The position numbers and the translations under genes were made by a program. Below, piece by piece: positions 1 through 4,546 of a DNA stretch of 6,770 nucleotides. The first letter of the stretch is position 1; every line of letters starts with the position of its first letter. Source of the stretch: G023898405 sp964368985 (GTDB lineage: Bacteria > Myxococcota > UBA727 > JABDBI01); contig CAYJDW010000124.1 of assembly GCA_964368985.1 (NCBI GenBank), positions 1 to 6,770 on the forward strand, in the 5' to 3' direction. Under the pieces are notes generated by a model, which was not told where the DNA came from, did no database searches, and saw only the letters and a program-made list of their open reading frames with translations.

Positions 1-791
1 CAATTGGTTGTGAAACTAAAAAAATTGACAATATGAATCCCCAAATATTGAGAAATATTCAGGAGAGCGAAGGGAATTTGCCTAAACGCATACCAGCCTA
101 TCCTTTGGCAATAGGAAATCCTGCTCAGCCGAATCCGGTGGTAGAAATACCTGACGAACCAGCGAATCCCTGGCCGGATGGCTTTGGTAGCTATGAAGAG
201 CCGGTTGCCCCACCGCCTGAGCCAGTACCCCCACTAGAAGACGACATCGATGAGGATGATTATAATGAGTTCGACGACTTTGACGATTTTGATGGGCTTA
301 TCGTTGCAGGGGTGTGTGGCGATGGCAAACGTAGCATCACAGAGCAGTGTGATGATGGCAACTTGGATAATACCGATGGGTGCAATGTTTTGTGCAGGTT
401 TCCCGTTTGCGGGAACGGTGTGTTAGAAAAAAATGAATGGTGTGATGACAACAATGTTGTCGACGGCGACGGTTGTAATAAAAAATGTGAGTTCGAGATC
501 TGCGGCAATAAATGTGTAGATAAGAATGAACAATGTGATGACGGCAATACCGAAAATGGTGATGGTTGCTCCAAAGCTTGTTGGCGCGAGGAATGCGGCA
601 ACAATATTGTTGACAGCGGGGAAGCTTGTGATGATGGCAATGAAACTAATGGCGATGGCTGTTCCCAGTTTTGCCAGCTAGAAATCTGCGGCAACGGTGT
701 CGTGACCCCGAACGAGCAATGCGATGATGGCAACTGTGTTTCGGGTGATGGCTGCAGTTCCACTTGTCGCTTGGAAGTGCCCACGCCGTAG
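1..791 (+). CDS. Cysteine-rich repeat (DUF4215 / Myxococcus-type) lipoprotein, 5'-truncated by window edge
   Basis: This is the 3' part of a gene for a surface or periplasmic repeat protein of unknown function. The frame is open from base 3, before the first ATG at 33, and the first complete codons read Ile-Gly-Cys (Cys codon 9-11) followed by Glu-Thr-Lys-Lys. That looks like the end of a lipoprotein signal peptide, so the true start is probably upstream and the mature protein lipid-anchored. Numbering from the ATG at 33, residues 28-68 are a Pro/Glu-rich linker and residues 69-88 a strongly acidic Asp/Glu/Phe stretch. Five units of exactly 31 residues follow (94-124, 125-155, 156-186, 187-217, 218-248). 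Each has Cys at unit positions 2, 13, 24 and 28 around a core like CDDGNxxxGDGC, the DUF4215 signature. Units 3 and 5 each carry one extra cysteine. No C-terminal sorting or membrane segment is seen. The DUF4215 call is firm; function, ligand and start are not known. Confidence 0.85.
   Translation, partial: IGCETKKIDNMNPQILRNIQESEGNLPKRIPAYPLAIGNPAQPNPVVEIPDEPANPWPDGFGSYEEPVAPPPEPVPPLEDDIDEDDYNEFDDFDDFDGLIVAGVCGDGKRSITEQCDDGNLDNTDGCNVLCRFPVCGNGVLEKNEWCDDNNVVDGDGCNKKCEFEICGNKCVDKNEQCDDGNTENGDGCSKACWREECGNNIVDSGEACDDGNETNGDGCSQFCQLEICGNGVVTPNEQCDDGNCVSGDGCSSTCRLEVPTP
312..776 (+). repeat. Five tandem 93-bp coding repeats (31-residue DUF4215 units)
   Basis: The units lie at 312-404, 405-497, 498-590, 591-683 and 684-776, all exactly 93 bp. 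They are diverged at DNA level but keep Cys positions 2, 13, 24 and 28 and the CDDGN/GDGC core (CDDNN in unit 2). The lack of length drift suggests a constrained disulfide-bonded module rather than recent slippage. Confidence 0.85.
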
Positions 792-799
792 GCCCACGC

Positions 800-829
800 T
801 TGACATAAAAAGGTCCTTCAGCCAAGTAT
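800..829 (+). promoter_or_regulatory. Possible promoter for aguAB
   Basis: A perfect -35 hexamer TTGACA lies at 800-805, just after the stop codon of the repeat lipoprotein gene. The best -10 at suitable spacing is AAGTAT at 824-829 (18-bp spacer), which matches the consensus at only three positions. Transcription from it would give a very short leader. The perfect -35 and the unrelated function of the upstream gene support a separate transcription unit, but the weak -10 leaves this tentative. Confidence 0.3.
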
Positions 830-847
830 CTGGCCAGTGAGGTAAAC

Positions 848-1837
848 ATGTACATTCGTCCGGCCGAATGGCACCAGCCTAAGGAAATTTGGCTTGCTTG
901 GCCCTATGATCAAAAGCTTTGGACCACCAATTTGCTAGATGCGCAAAATGAATTTTTAGCGGTAATTAATGCGCTGTCTCATGAAAAATTAGTAGTGATG
1001 GTGCCAAATCATGCAGAATTGCAAATCTTAAAAAATCGTCTTATTTCCGCGCCGCAAGTGACTTTTAAGGTCATTCCTTTTGGCGATATTTGGTTGCGCG
1101 ACACGATGCCTATCGGCGTCAAAAACCAAAATGCTCAGGCTTGTTTGGTATTACCTCATTTTAATGGTTGGGGCCAAAAATATCTTTTTGATGATGACCG
1201 CGACCTTAGTGAACGGGTGGCCCGGGAACGGGGTGAGAAAACTCATGTTTCCAGTTTGGTATTTGAAGGCGGCGCCATTGAATGCGACGGGGAAGGCACC
1301 ATGCTCACAACTGAGCAATGTTTGCTTAATCCCAATCGCAATCCCAAAATGAGCAAAGCTGAGATAGAACGAGAATTTTTAACTATCTTTGGTGTTAAAA
1401 AAGTTATTTGGATTAAAGAGGGCTTAAAAAACGACCACACTGATGGCCATGTCGATACTATTGCTCGCTTTATTGCGCCGGCCACCGTAGCTGTCATGGC
1501 GCCAAAGTCCGGGGATCCCAATTACCAAGTGATGATGGATATCAAGAATCAGCTGAGCGGCGAAAAAGATGCACTGGGACGTCCCTTAAAACTTTTGGAA
1601 ATAGCCTCGCCAGGCGCTATTCTAAATGAAGATGGCGAGCTCATGCCTGCCAGCTATCTCAACTTCATCATGGGCGATAAAACCCTGCTTGTTCCAACCT
1701 ACAGCAGCATTCACGATGAGGAAGCGGTGAAAGCCTTCGCAAACTTTTGCCCTTTGTCCGTGGTGGGTCTTAGCGGCCGGGCGATTTTATCGGGTGGTGG
1801 AGCATTTCATTGTATGTCTCAGGAATTTTATAAGTAG
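848..1837 (+). CDS. aguA: Agmatine deiminase (agmatine iminohydrolase)
   Basis: A cytoplasmic enzyme that hydrolyses agmatine to N-carbamoylputrescine and ammonia, the first step of the two-step agmatine route to putrescine. The 329-residue protein shows family landmarks in order: WLAWP at 15-19 near the N-terminus, DIWLRD at 80-85, FEGGAIE at 139-145 followed by LLNPNRNP at 159-166, the DHTDGHVD block at 196-203 with the presumed catalytic His201, and the C-terminal GGGAFHCMSQ with the nucleophilic Cys322. The catalytic residues of the guanidino-modifying superfamily therefore all appear present. It is slightly shorter than many AguA proteins, and family members include peptidylarginine deiminase-like enzymes, but the aguB gene immediately downstream supports the agmatine assignment. 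TGAGG (838-842) sits 5 nt before the ATG at 848, which supports this start. No arginine decarboxylase, the source of agmatine, is in the window. Confidence 0.93.
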   Translation: MYIRPAEWHQPKEIWLAWPYDQKLWTTNLLDAQNEFLAVINALSHEKLVVMVPNHAELQILKNRLISAPQVTFKVIPFGDIWLRDTMPIGVKNQNAQACLVLPHFNGWGQKYLFDDDRDLSERVARERGEKTHVSSLVFEGGAIECDGEGTMLTTEQCLLNPNRNPKMSKAEIEREFLTIFGVKKVIWIKEGLKNDHTDGHVDTIARFIAPATVAVMAPKSGDPNYQVMMDIKNQLSGEKDALGRPLKLLEIASPGAILNEDGELMPASYLNFIMGDKTLLVPTYSSIHDEEAVKAFANFCPLSVVGLSGRAILSGGGAFHCMSQEFYK

Positions 1838-1840
1838 GTG
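1831..1840 (+). promoter_or_regulatory. Ribosome binding site of aguB embedded in aguA stop region
   Basis: TAAGTAGGTG matches an extended Shine-Dalgarno sequence (TAAGGAGGTG) at nine of ten positions. It covers the last two sense codons and stop codon of aguA. It lies 8 nt before the ATG at 1847 when measured from the AGG, so it points to that ATG. The GTG at 1838 is itself part of the binding site and is unlikely to be the start. The overlap suggests translational coupling of the two genes. Confidence 0.75.
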
Positions 1841-1846
1841 CAAAAA

Positions 1847-2683
1847 ATGGTGATCAATGTCGGTGTTATACAGAGCAGTTATAGCGATGATCCTAAAGAA
1901 AATAATCAAAAATTTATACATTATTTGGAGCAAGCAAAGAAAAAAGAAGCACAAATAGTATTGCCTTCTGAGCTTTATTTAAATCATTATTTTTGTAAAA
2001 CTCAGGATGAACGCTATTTTTCCTACGCTCACGAAATCGAGCACCATCCTTATCTGGCTGAGATTTCACAGCTTTGTAAAAAGCTCAGCCTCGTGGTGCC
2101 GTGGTCTTTTTTTGAAAAATCGGGACCCCATTATTTTAACTCTTTAGCCATGATTGACGCAGATGGTAAAATTTTAGGCGTGTATCGTAAAAGCCATATT
2201 CCTGATGGACCCGGCTACCAAGAGAAATTCTATTTTCGTCCGGGCAATACAGGCTTTAAAGTATTCGACACCAAATATGGAAAATTGGGGGCGGGCATTT
2301 GTTGGGATCAGTGGTTTCCTGAAGCCGCACGTATCATGACGCTTCAGGGCGCTGAAATCCTTTTTTACCCAACGGCGATCGGGTCGGAACCTCATGCTCC
2401 ATGGTTATCCACCAAGGATCCGTGGCAGCGCGTAATGAAGGGGCATGCGGTGGCCAATATGATTCCGGTGGTGGCAGCCAATCGCGTTGGCAATGAAGAT
2501 GGTCAGGTATTTTATGGCGCATCATTCATTTCCGACGAATTTGGCAACGAACTAGTCAGCTTTGGCGAAGAAGAGGGCATAAAAGTGGGAGCGGTGGATC
2601 TCGCAAAGGCCGCGAAAAACCGTGCGGCTTTTGGATTTTTTAGAGATCGCCGGGTCGATCTTTATGGGTCCTTGCTAGACTAG
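1847..2683 (+). CDS. aguB: N-carbamoylputrescine amidase (nitrilase superfamily)
   Basis: A cytoplasmic enzyme that hydrolyses N-carbamoylputrescine to putrescine, CO2 and ammonia, completing the pathway begun by AguA. From ATG 1847 it has 278 residues, a usual length for AguB. The nitrilase catalytic triad is visible: Glu42 in LPSELYL, Lys115 in YRKSHIPDGPGY, and Cys152 in ICWDQWFPEAAR. That last motif, and the C-terminal FFRDRRVDLYGSL, are close to the AguB pattern and separate it from beta-ureidopropionase and general carbon-nitrogen hydrolases. The frame can be read from GTG 1838, adding three residues, but a strong Shine-Dalgarno sequence covers that codon, so ATG 1847 is preferred. It directly follows aguA with a 9-bp gap and is almost certainly co-transcribed and coupled. 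All catalytic residues are present and nothing suggests decay. Confidence 0.94.
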   Translation: MVINVGVIQSSYSDDPKENNQKFIHYLEQAKKKEAQIVLPSELYLNHYFCKTQDERYFSYAHEIEHHPYLAEISQLCKKLSLVVPWSFFEKSGPHYFNSLAMIDADGKILGVYRKSHIPDGPGYQEKFYFRPGNTGFKVFDTKYGKLGAGICWDQWFPEAARIMTLQGAEILFYPTAIGSEPHAPWLSTKDPWQRVMKGHAVANMIPVVAANRVGNEDGQVFYGASFISDEFGNELVSFGEEEGIKVGAVDLAKAAKNRAAFGFFRDRRVDLYGSLLD

Positions 2684-2703
2684 TTTTATACAATCTCGTC
2701 CTC

Positions 2704-2779
2704 GTCATCTTCGGGCTTGACCCGAAGATCCGCGGAAAGGGCATTGGGAAGAGATCCTCGGGTCAAGCCCGAGGATGAC
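2704..2779. repeat. REP-like pair of palindromic hairpins in inverted orientation
   Basis: Two perfect 9-bp hairpins lie in the intergenic gap. The first has stem 2707-2715 / 2721-2729 with loop CTTGA. The second has stem 2754-2762 / 2768-2776 with loop TCAAG. The loops are reverse complements, and the whole units (2704-2730 and 2753-2779) are inverted copies matching at 25 of 27 positions. The two differences are the two sides of one stem pair (T-A in one, C-G in the other), so pairing is kept. The core CGGGCTTGACCCG resembles palindromes dispersed in many proteobacterial genomes, often mobilised by RAYT (TnpA-REP) transposases. Neither hairpin is followed by a T tract, so these are not simple intrinsic terminators. 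One gap cannot prove genome-wide repetition. Confidence 0.7.
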
Positions 2780-2806
2780 AATTTGTTGGAGGATGACAAT
2801 TTGTTG
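2771..2806. repeat. Perfect 18-bp tandem duplication
   Basis: Two identical copies of GAGGATGACAATTTGTTG lie head to tail at 2771-2788 and 2789-2806. The first copy begins inside the right arm of the second REP-like hairpin, so the duplication includes part of that element and its flank. Perfect identity suggests a recent slippage or repair event. Confidence 0.85.
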
Positions 2807-2841
2807 GGGATACCTAATTGCTGGGAATGGGATGGGTTAAA

Positions 2842-2870
2842 TTGGCTCTTAGCCTAAAAATTAATAGAAT
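2842..2870 (+). promoter_or_regulatory. Probable sigma-70 promoter of the LOG-family gene
   Basis: TTGGCT at 2842-2847 (four of six to TTGACA) and TAGAAT at 2865-2870 (five of six to TATAAT) are separated by the ideal 17 bp. Transcription would begin near 2877, leaving a leader of about 15 nt before the GTG at 2892 that still contains an AAGG ribosome binding site at 2879-2882. Confidence 0.55.
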
Positions 2871-2891
2871 ATATAAAAAAGGCTGAGTAGC

Positions 2892-3689
2892 GTGAAGAAA
2901 GAAAAAACTAAGGTCCAAAAAAAGCCCCGCGCTGACAGATGGGGCAAAACGAGCTCGGATTCTAGTGACCGTACGCTCATTGAAGGCCCTAATCGCCGGG
3001 TAGAAGATATTCGCATGCTTTCAAGTATTGTATTGGAATTCGTCAAAGGTTTTCGCGCTTTATATAATGTCGGTCCCTGCGCTACTTTTTTTGGTTCGGC
3101 TCGCTTTAAAAATGATCATCGCTATTATGAGCTCGCTCGTGAAACCGCGCGGTTGGTATCTTTATCGGGGCTTACGATTATGACGGGTGGGGGCCCGGGC
3201 ATCATGGAGGCCGCCAATCGGGGCGCGAAAGAGGTGAGGGGGCGCTCGGTGGCTTGCAATATTACTTTGCCCCATGAACAACATCCAAATCCTTATCTCG
3301 ATAGCTTCGTAGAATTTAATCACTTTTTTGTCCGCAAGGTAATGTTACTTCGCTATTCTTATGCTTTTGTAATTTTTCCGGGTGGTTTTGGTACTCTCGA
3401 TGAGGTTTTTGAAACTATAACTTTAGTCCAAACTAAGAAAATCCACGATTTCCCGATTATCCTGATGGGAACTGATTTTTGGGCGCCGATGAAAGATTTT
3501 ATTTTTAATACATTATTGAAAAATCGAACCATTAGTGAAGAAGATCTTAAGATGCTTTATTTTACCGACGATCCAAAGGATGCCTTGGAATGTATTTTGT
3601 CCTGCACTGAAAAACATTTTGGACTAAAGAACAAGATTCCACGTCCGCCCGTTGAGGCTGCTAAAGCTGTCGACGATGAATTAAAATAA
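2892..3689 (+). CDS. LOG-family (TIGR00730-type) nucleoside monophosphate phosphoribohydrolase
   Basis: A predicted cytoplasmic Rossmann-fold enzyme of the LOG family. Members cleave the N-glycosidic bond of cytokinin riboside 5'-monophosphates or ordinary nucleoside monophosphates, releasing base and ribose 5-phosphate; the substrate here cannot be told. In 265 residues the landmarks are FFGSARF (66-72), GGGPGIMEAANRGA (99-112), FFVRKVML (145-152) with the conserved Arg148, and the signature PGGFGTLDE (163-171) with the catalytic Glu171. The first 30 residues are lysine-rich and basic. The following segment, IEGPNRRVEDIRMLSSIVLEF (split here as about 30-50), and the later GFRALYNVGP are typical of the longer LOG subgroup, so the GTG at 2892 is a believable start. 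An ATG at 3015 would remove conserved residues. AAGG at 2879-2882 is 9 nt upstream. Old database labels call this family 'lysine decarboxylase', which is wrong because no PLP-binding motif exists. It is separated from aguAB by the REP-like elements and has its own promoter. Confidence 0.88.
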   Translation: MKKEKTKVQKKPRADRWGKTSSDSSDRTLIEGPNRRVEDIRMLSSIVLEFVKGFRALYNVGPCATFFGSARFKNDHRYYELARETARLVSLSGLTIMTGGGPGIMEAANRGAKEVRGRSVACNITLPHEQHPNPYLDSFVEFNHFFVRKVMLLRYSYAFVIFPGGFGTLDEVFETITLVQTKKIHDFPIILMGTDFWAPMKDFIFNTLLKNRTISEEDLKMLYFTDDPKDALECILSCTEKHFGLKNKIPRPPVEAAKAVDDELK

Positions 3690-3779
3690 TGGTCGAATTG
3701 ACTGATTTGAACCTGTGTTCCCTGGGCCCCCAATTTTAAAAGGTGAAACGTCTAATGCCCATCCACAAGGACCAATTTG
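3690..3779 (-). pseudogene. Degenerate tRNA-Pro-like sequence
   Basis: Read on the minus strand, this 90-nt stretch aligns over its whole length with the intact tRNA-Pro at 4365-4441. It keeps a terminal CCA (3692-3690), discriminator A, the T-loop core AGGTTCAAAT, and a TGGGGG block where the intact anticodon loop lies. The acceptor ends CAAATTG (3779-3773) and CAATTCG (3700-3694) pair at six of seven positions. Two of those pairs differ from the intact gene on both strands, which looks compensatory. Against function, there is an extra 17 nt (about 3734-3750) in the anticodon region, a shortened D arm, one base missing from the T stem, and poor anticodon-stem pairing. I read it as a decayed tRNA-Pro gene copy; tRNA-derived regulatory RNA or a decayed attachment site is possible. 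It begins directly after the LOG stop codon. Confidence 0.55.
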
Positions 3780-3881
3780 TACAGGCTTGCCGTATCGATA
3801 AGCCTTCGCTAAGCTCTTACTAACTGTTCATAGTTAAGAATTAAATAACCTATGAGTATTTAAGTCAGTCTCATTATACAC

Positions 3882-3885
3882 GGAG
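3882..3885 (+). promoter_or_regulatory. Ribosome binding site of the small exported protein gene
   Basis: GGAG (within CGGAGAGAAA) stands 5 nt before the ATG at 3891 and fixes that start. The 110 nt upstream (3780-3880) are AT-rich. They include a short dyad TAACT/AGTTA at 3821-3825 and 3832-3836, and a TATACA at 3875-3880 that could be a -10, but no convincing -35 pairs with it. Confidence 0.7.
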
Positions 3886-3890
3886 AGAAA

Positions 3891-4262
3891 ATGAAAATAT
3901 TAAATCTAGCATCTATCATGTTGGCAGCCCTGGTAGGTTTTTCGTCGCACGTAAATGCTGATATCACTAAAGAATTCAACCAATGTGTTGATAAATGTAT
4001 AAAAGAAAACACGAAAGACAAAGAAGAAGTGGCGAGATTCATAATGCAAGAATTAGAGAAAGTAAAAATGAAATGGATGCAGTTGAAACACACCCTACCA
4101 AAAAGCGAAGCTTCTGAGATAGTCAATGCATGCATAGACCCATGCAGTAATGAAATGATGAATCAAGCTAAACTTGGATCTACGCCGCCAAATATGGGTA
4201 TGCCGGTGCGATATGTTGATCCGGCTGTGATCGACGAAATAAAAGGTTTGATAAACCCCTAA
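3891..4262 (+). CDS. Small exported protein with twin CX3C motifs, unknown function
   Basis: A 123-residue protein I do not recognise. Residues 1-23 form a clear Sec signal peptide: a short basic start (MK), a hydrophobic core from about Ile3 to Phe17, and a VNA cleavage site before Asp24. The mature part has about 100 residues and exactly four cysteines, arranged as two CX3C motifs: C32-VDK-C36 and C81-IDP-C85. The segment between them (about 37-79) is charged and looks mostly helical. This pattern suggests a disulfide-stapled helical hairpin in the periplasm or outside the cell, an inference from spacing alone. The tail is Pro/Gly/Met-rich (about 99-111) and ends in a short helix-like segment. 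The start is supported by GGAG at 3882-3885, and a terminator follows at 4290-4322, so it is a single-gene unit. GC is about 39% by my count (144/372), lower than sampled stretches of neighbouring genes (roughly 40-57%). It lies between a degenerate and an intact tRNA-Pro, which hints at acquisition by transfer. Confidence 0.8.
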   Translation: MKILNLASIMLAALVGFSSHVNADITKEFNQCVDKCIKENTKDKEEVARFIMQELEKVKMKWMQLKHTLPKSEASEIVNACIDPCSNEMMNQAKLGSTPPNMGMPVRYVDPAVIDEIKGLINP

Positions 4263-4289
4263 TTATCAAAATGCAAAAATAAGTAAAAA

Positions 4290-4322
4290 TGAAGCCGAAG
4301 AGTTCCGGCTTCAACTTTTTTT
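4290..4322 (+). terminator. Rho-independent terminator, probably bidirectional
   Basis: TGAAGCCG (4290-4297) pairs perfectly with CGGCTTCA (4306-4313) around an 8-nt loop, and seven T residues follow at 4316-4322. It lies 28 nt after the stop codon of the small exported protein gene. On the minus strand the same stem is followed by T-rich sequence (complement of 4272-4289), so it can also stop transcription from the tRNA-Pro gene facing it. Confidence 0.85.
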
Positions 4323-4364
4323 ACTGGGACATCTTTCGAAAAAAACGCAAACCCACAAAATCAT

Positions 4365-4441
4365 TGGTCGGAGTGACAGGATTTGAACCTGCGACCCCTA
4401 GACCCCCAGTCTAGTGCGCTACCAAACTGCGCCACACTCCG
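4365..4441 (-). tRNA. tRNA-Pro (anticodon GGG), CCA encoded
   Basis: The minus strand folds into a standard cloverleaf. The acceptor CGGAGTG pairs with CACTCCG over all seven positions. The D arm is GCGC/GCGC with loop AGTTTGGTA, and the anticodon stem is CTAGA/TCTAG. The seven-base loop CTGGGGG gives anticodon GGG, which reads CCC (and CCU by wobble). The T arm is GCAGG/CCTGT around TTCAAAT. Discriminator A is at 4368 and the CCA end is encoded at 4367-4365. The sequence closely resembles proteobacterial tRNA-Pro(GGG). A promoter lies just upstream on the same strand, and the terminator at 4290-4322 follows. All stems are intact, so it should be functional. Confidence 0.96.
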
Positions 4442-4456
4442 TAACCACTAGGTCCG

Positions 4457-4484
4457 ATGCTAGAGAAAATGAGGCGCTTGTCAA
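4457..4484 (-). promoter_or_regulatory. Promoter of tRNA-Pro
   Basis: On the minus strand a perfect -35 TTGACA (4484-4479) and a -10 TAGCAT (4462-4457; four of six) are separated by 16 bp. The expected start is near 4450, about nine bases before the mature 5' end of tRNA-Pro at 4441, a usual arrangement for tRNA genes. Confidence 0.65.
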
Positions 4485-4500
4485 CTGAGCTGCCGGTGGC
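4471..4500 (-). pseudogene. tRNA-like 5' half remnant upstream of tRNA-Pro
   Basis: Read on the minus strand, this stretch resembles the first 30 bases of a tRNA: a possible acceptor strand GCCACCG (4500-4494), the very common D-arm block AGCTCAGTTG (4491-4482), then AGCGCCTC (4478-4471), as in many tRNAs entering the anticodon stem. No T-loop (TTCRA) or CCA end follows before tRNA-Pro begins, so it cannot be a functional tRNA. The -35 hexamer of the tRNA-Pro promoter lies within its D-loop part. The match rests on short conserved blocks, so chance resemblance is possible. Confidence 0.35.
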
Positions 4501-4514
4501 TAATAAGTGAGCGA

Positions 4515-4520
4515 TAAAAT
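4515..4520 (+). promoter_or_regulatory. Possible -10 element for ribD
   Basis: TAAAAT matches the -10 consensus at five of six positions and lies 26 bp before the ribD start. No good -35 stands 16-18 bp upstream, so this is weak evidence for a promoter divergent from that of tRNA-Pro. Confidence 0.25.
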
Positions 4521-4546
4521 AACGGTCCGGTCGGCGAAAGACTGAC

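Noticed and set aside
312..776. Regular 93-bp periodicity that could look like a CRISPR or satellite array
   Set aside because: The units are coding, diverged at DNA level, and explained by the 31-residue protein repeat. There are no identical repeats with unique spacers.
260..784. Long minus-strand open frame (174 residues) rich in Ser, Pro and Leu
   Set aside because: It is the mirror of the DUF4215 repeats. The regular codon pattern of the plus-strand repeats keeps the opposite frame open, and it has no ribosome binding site or recognisable domain.
2704..2779. The two intergenic hairpins as intrinsic terminators of aguAB
   Set aside because: Neither is followed by a run of T. They may stabilise mRNA ends but do not fit a Rho-independent terminator.
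2892..3689. Reading the LOG gene as lysine decarboxylase, making a polyamine cluster with aguAB
   Set aside because: The PGGFGTLDE and GGGPGIMEAANRGA motifs are those of LOG phosphoribohydrolases. No PLP-binding lysine motif is present, and the decarboxylase label is an old misannotation.
3783..3805. Inverted repeat AGGCTT/AAGCCT with an 11-nt loop
   Set aside because: Six base pairs with no T tract and no clear partner gene; within chance expectation for this length.
3780..4364. A complete integrative element between the tRNA copies
   Set aside because: At under 0.6 kb with a single small gene and no integrase or transposase, it can only be a remnant at most.
4442..4546. FMN riboswitch in front of ribD
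   Set aside because: The leader between the tRNA and ribD is only about 105 bases, shared with the tRNA promoter, and none of the conserved RFN blocks is visible.
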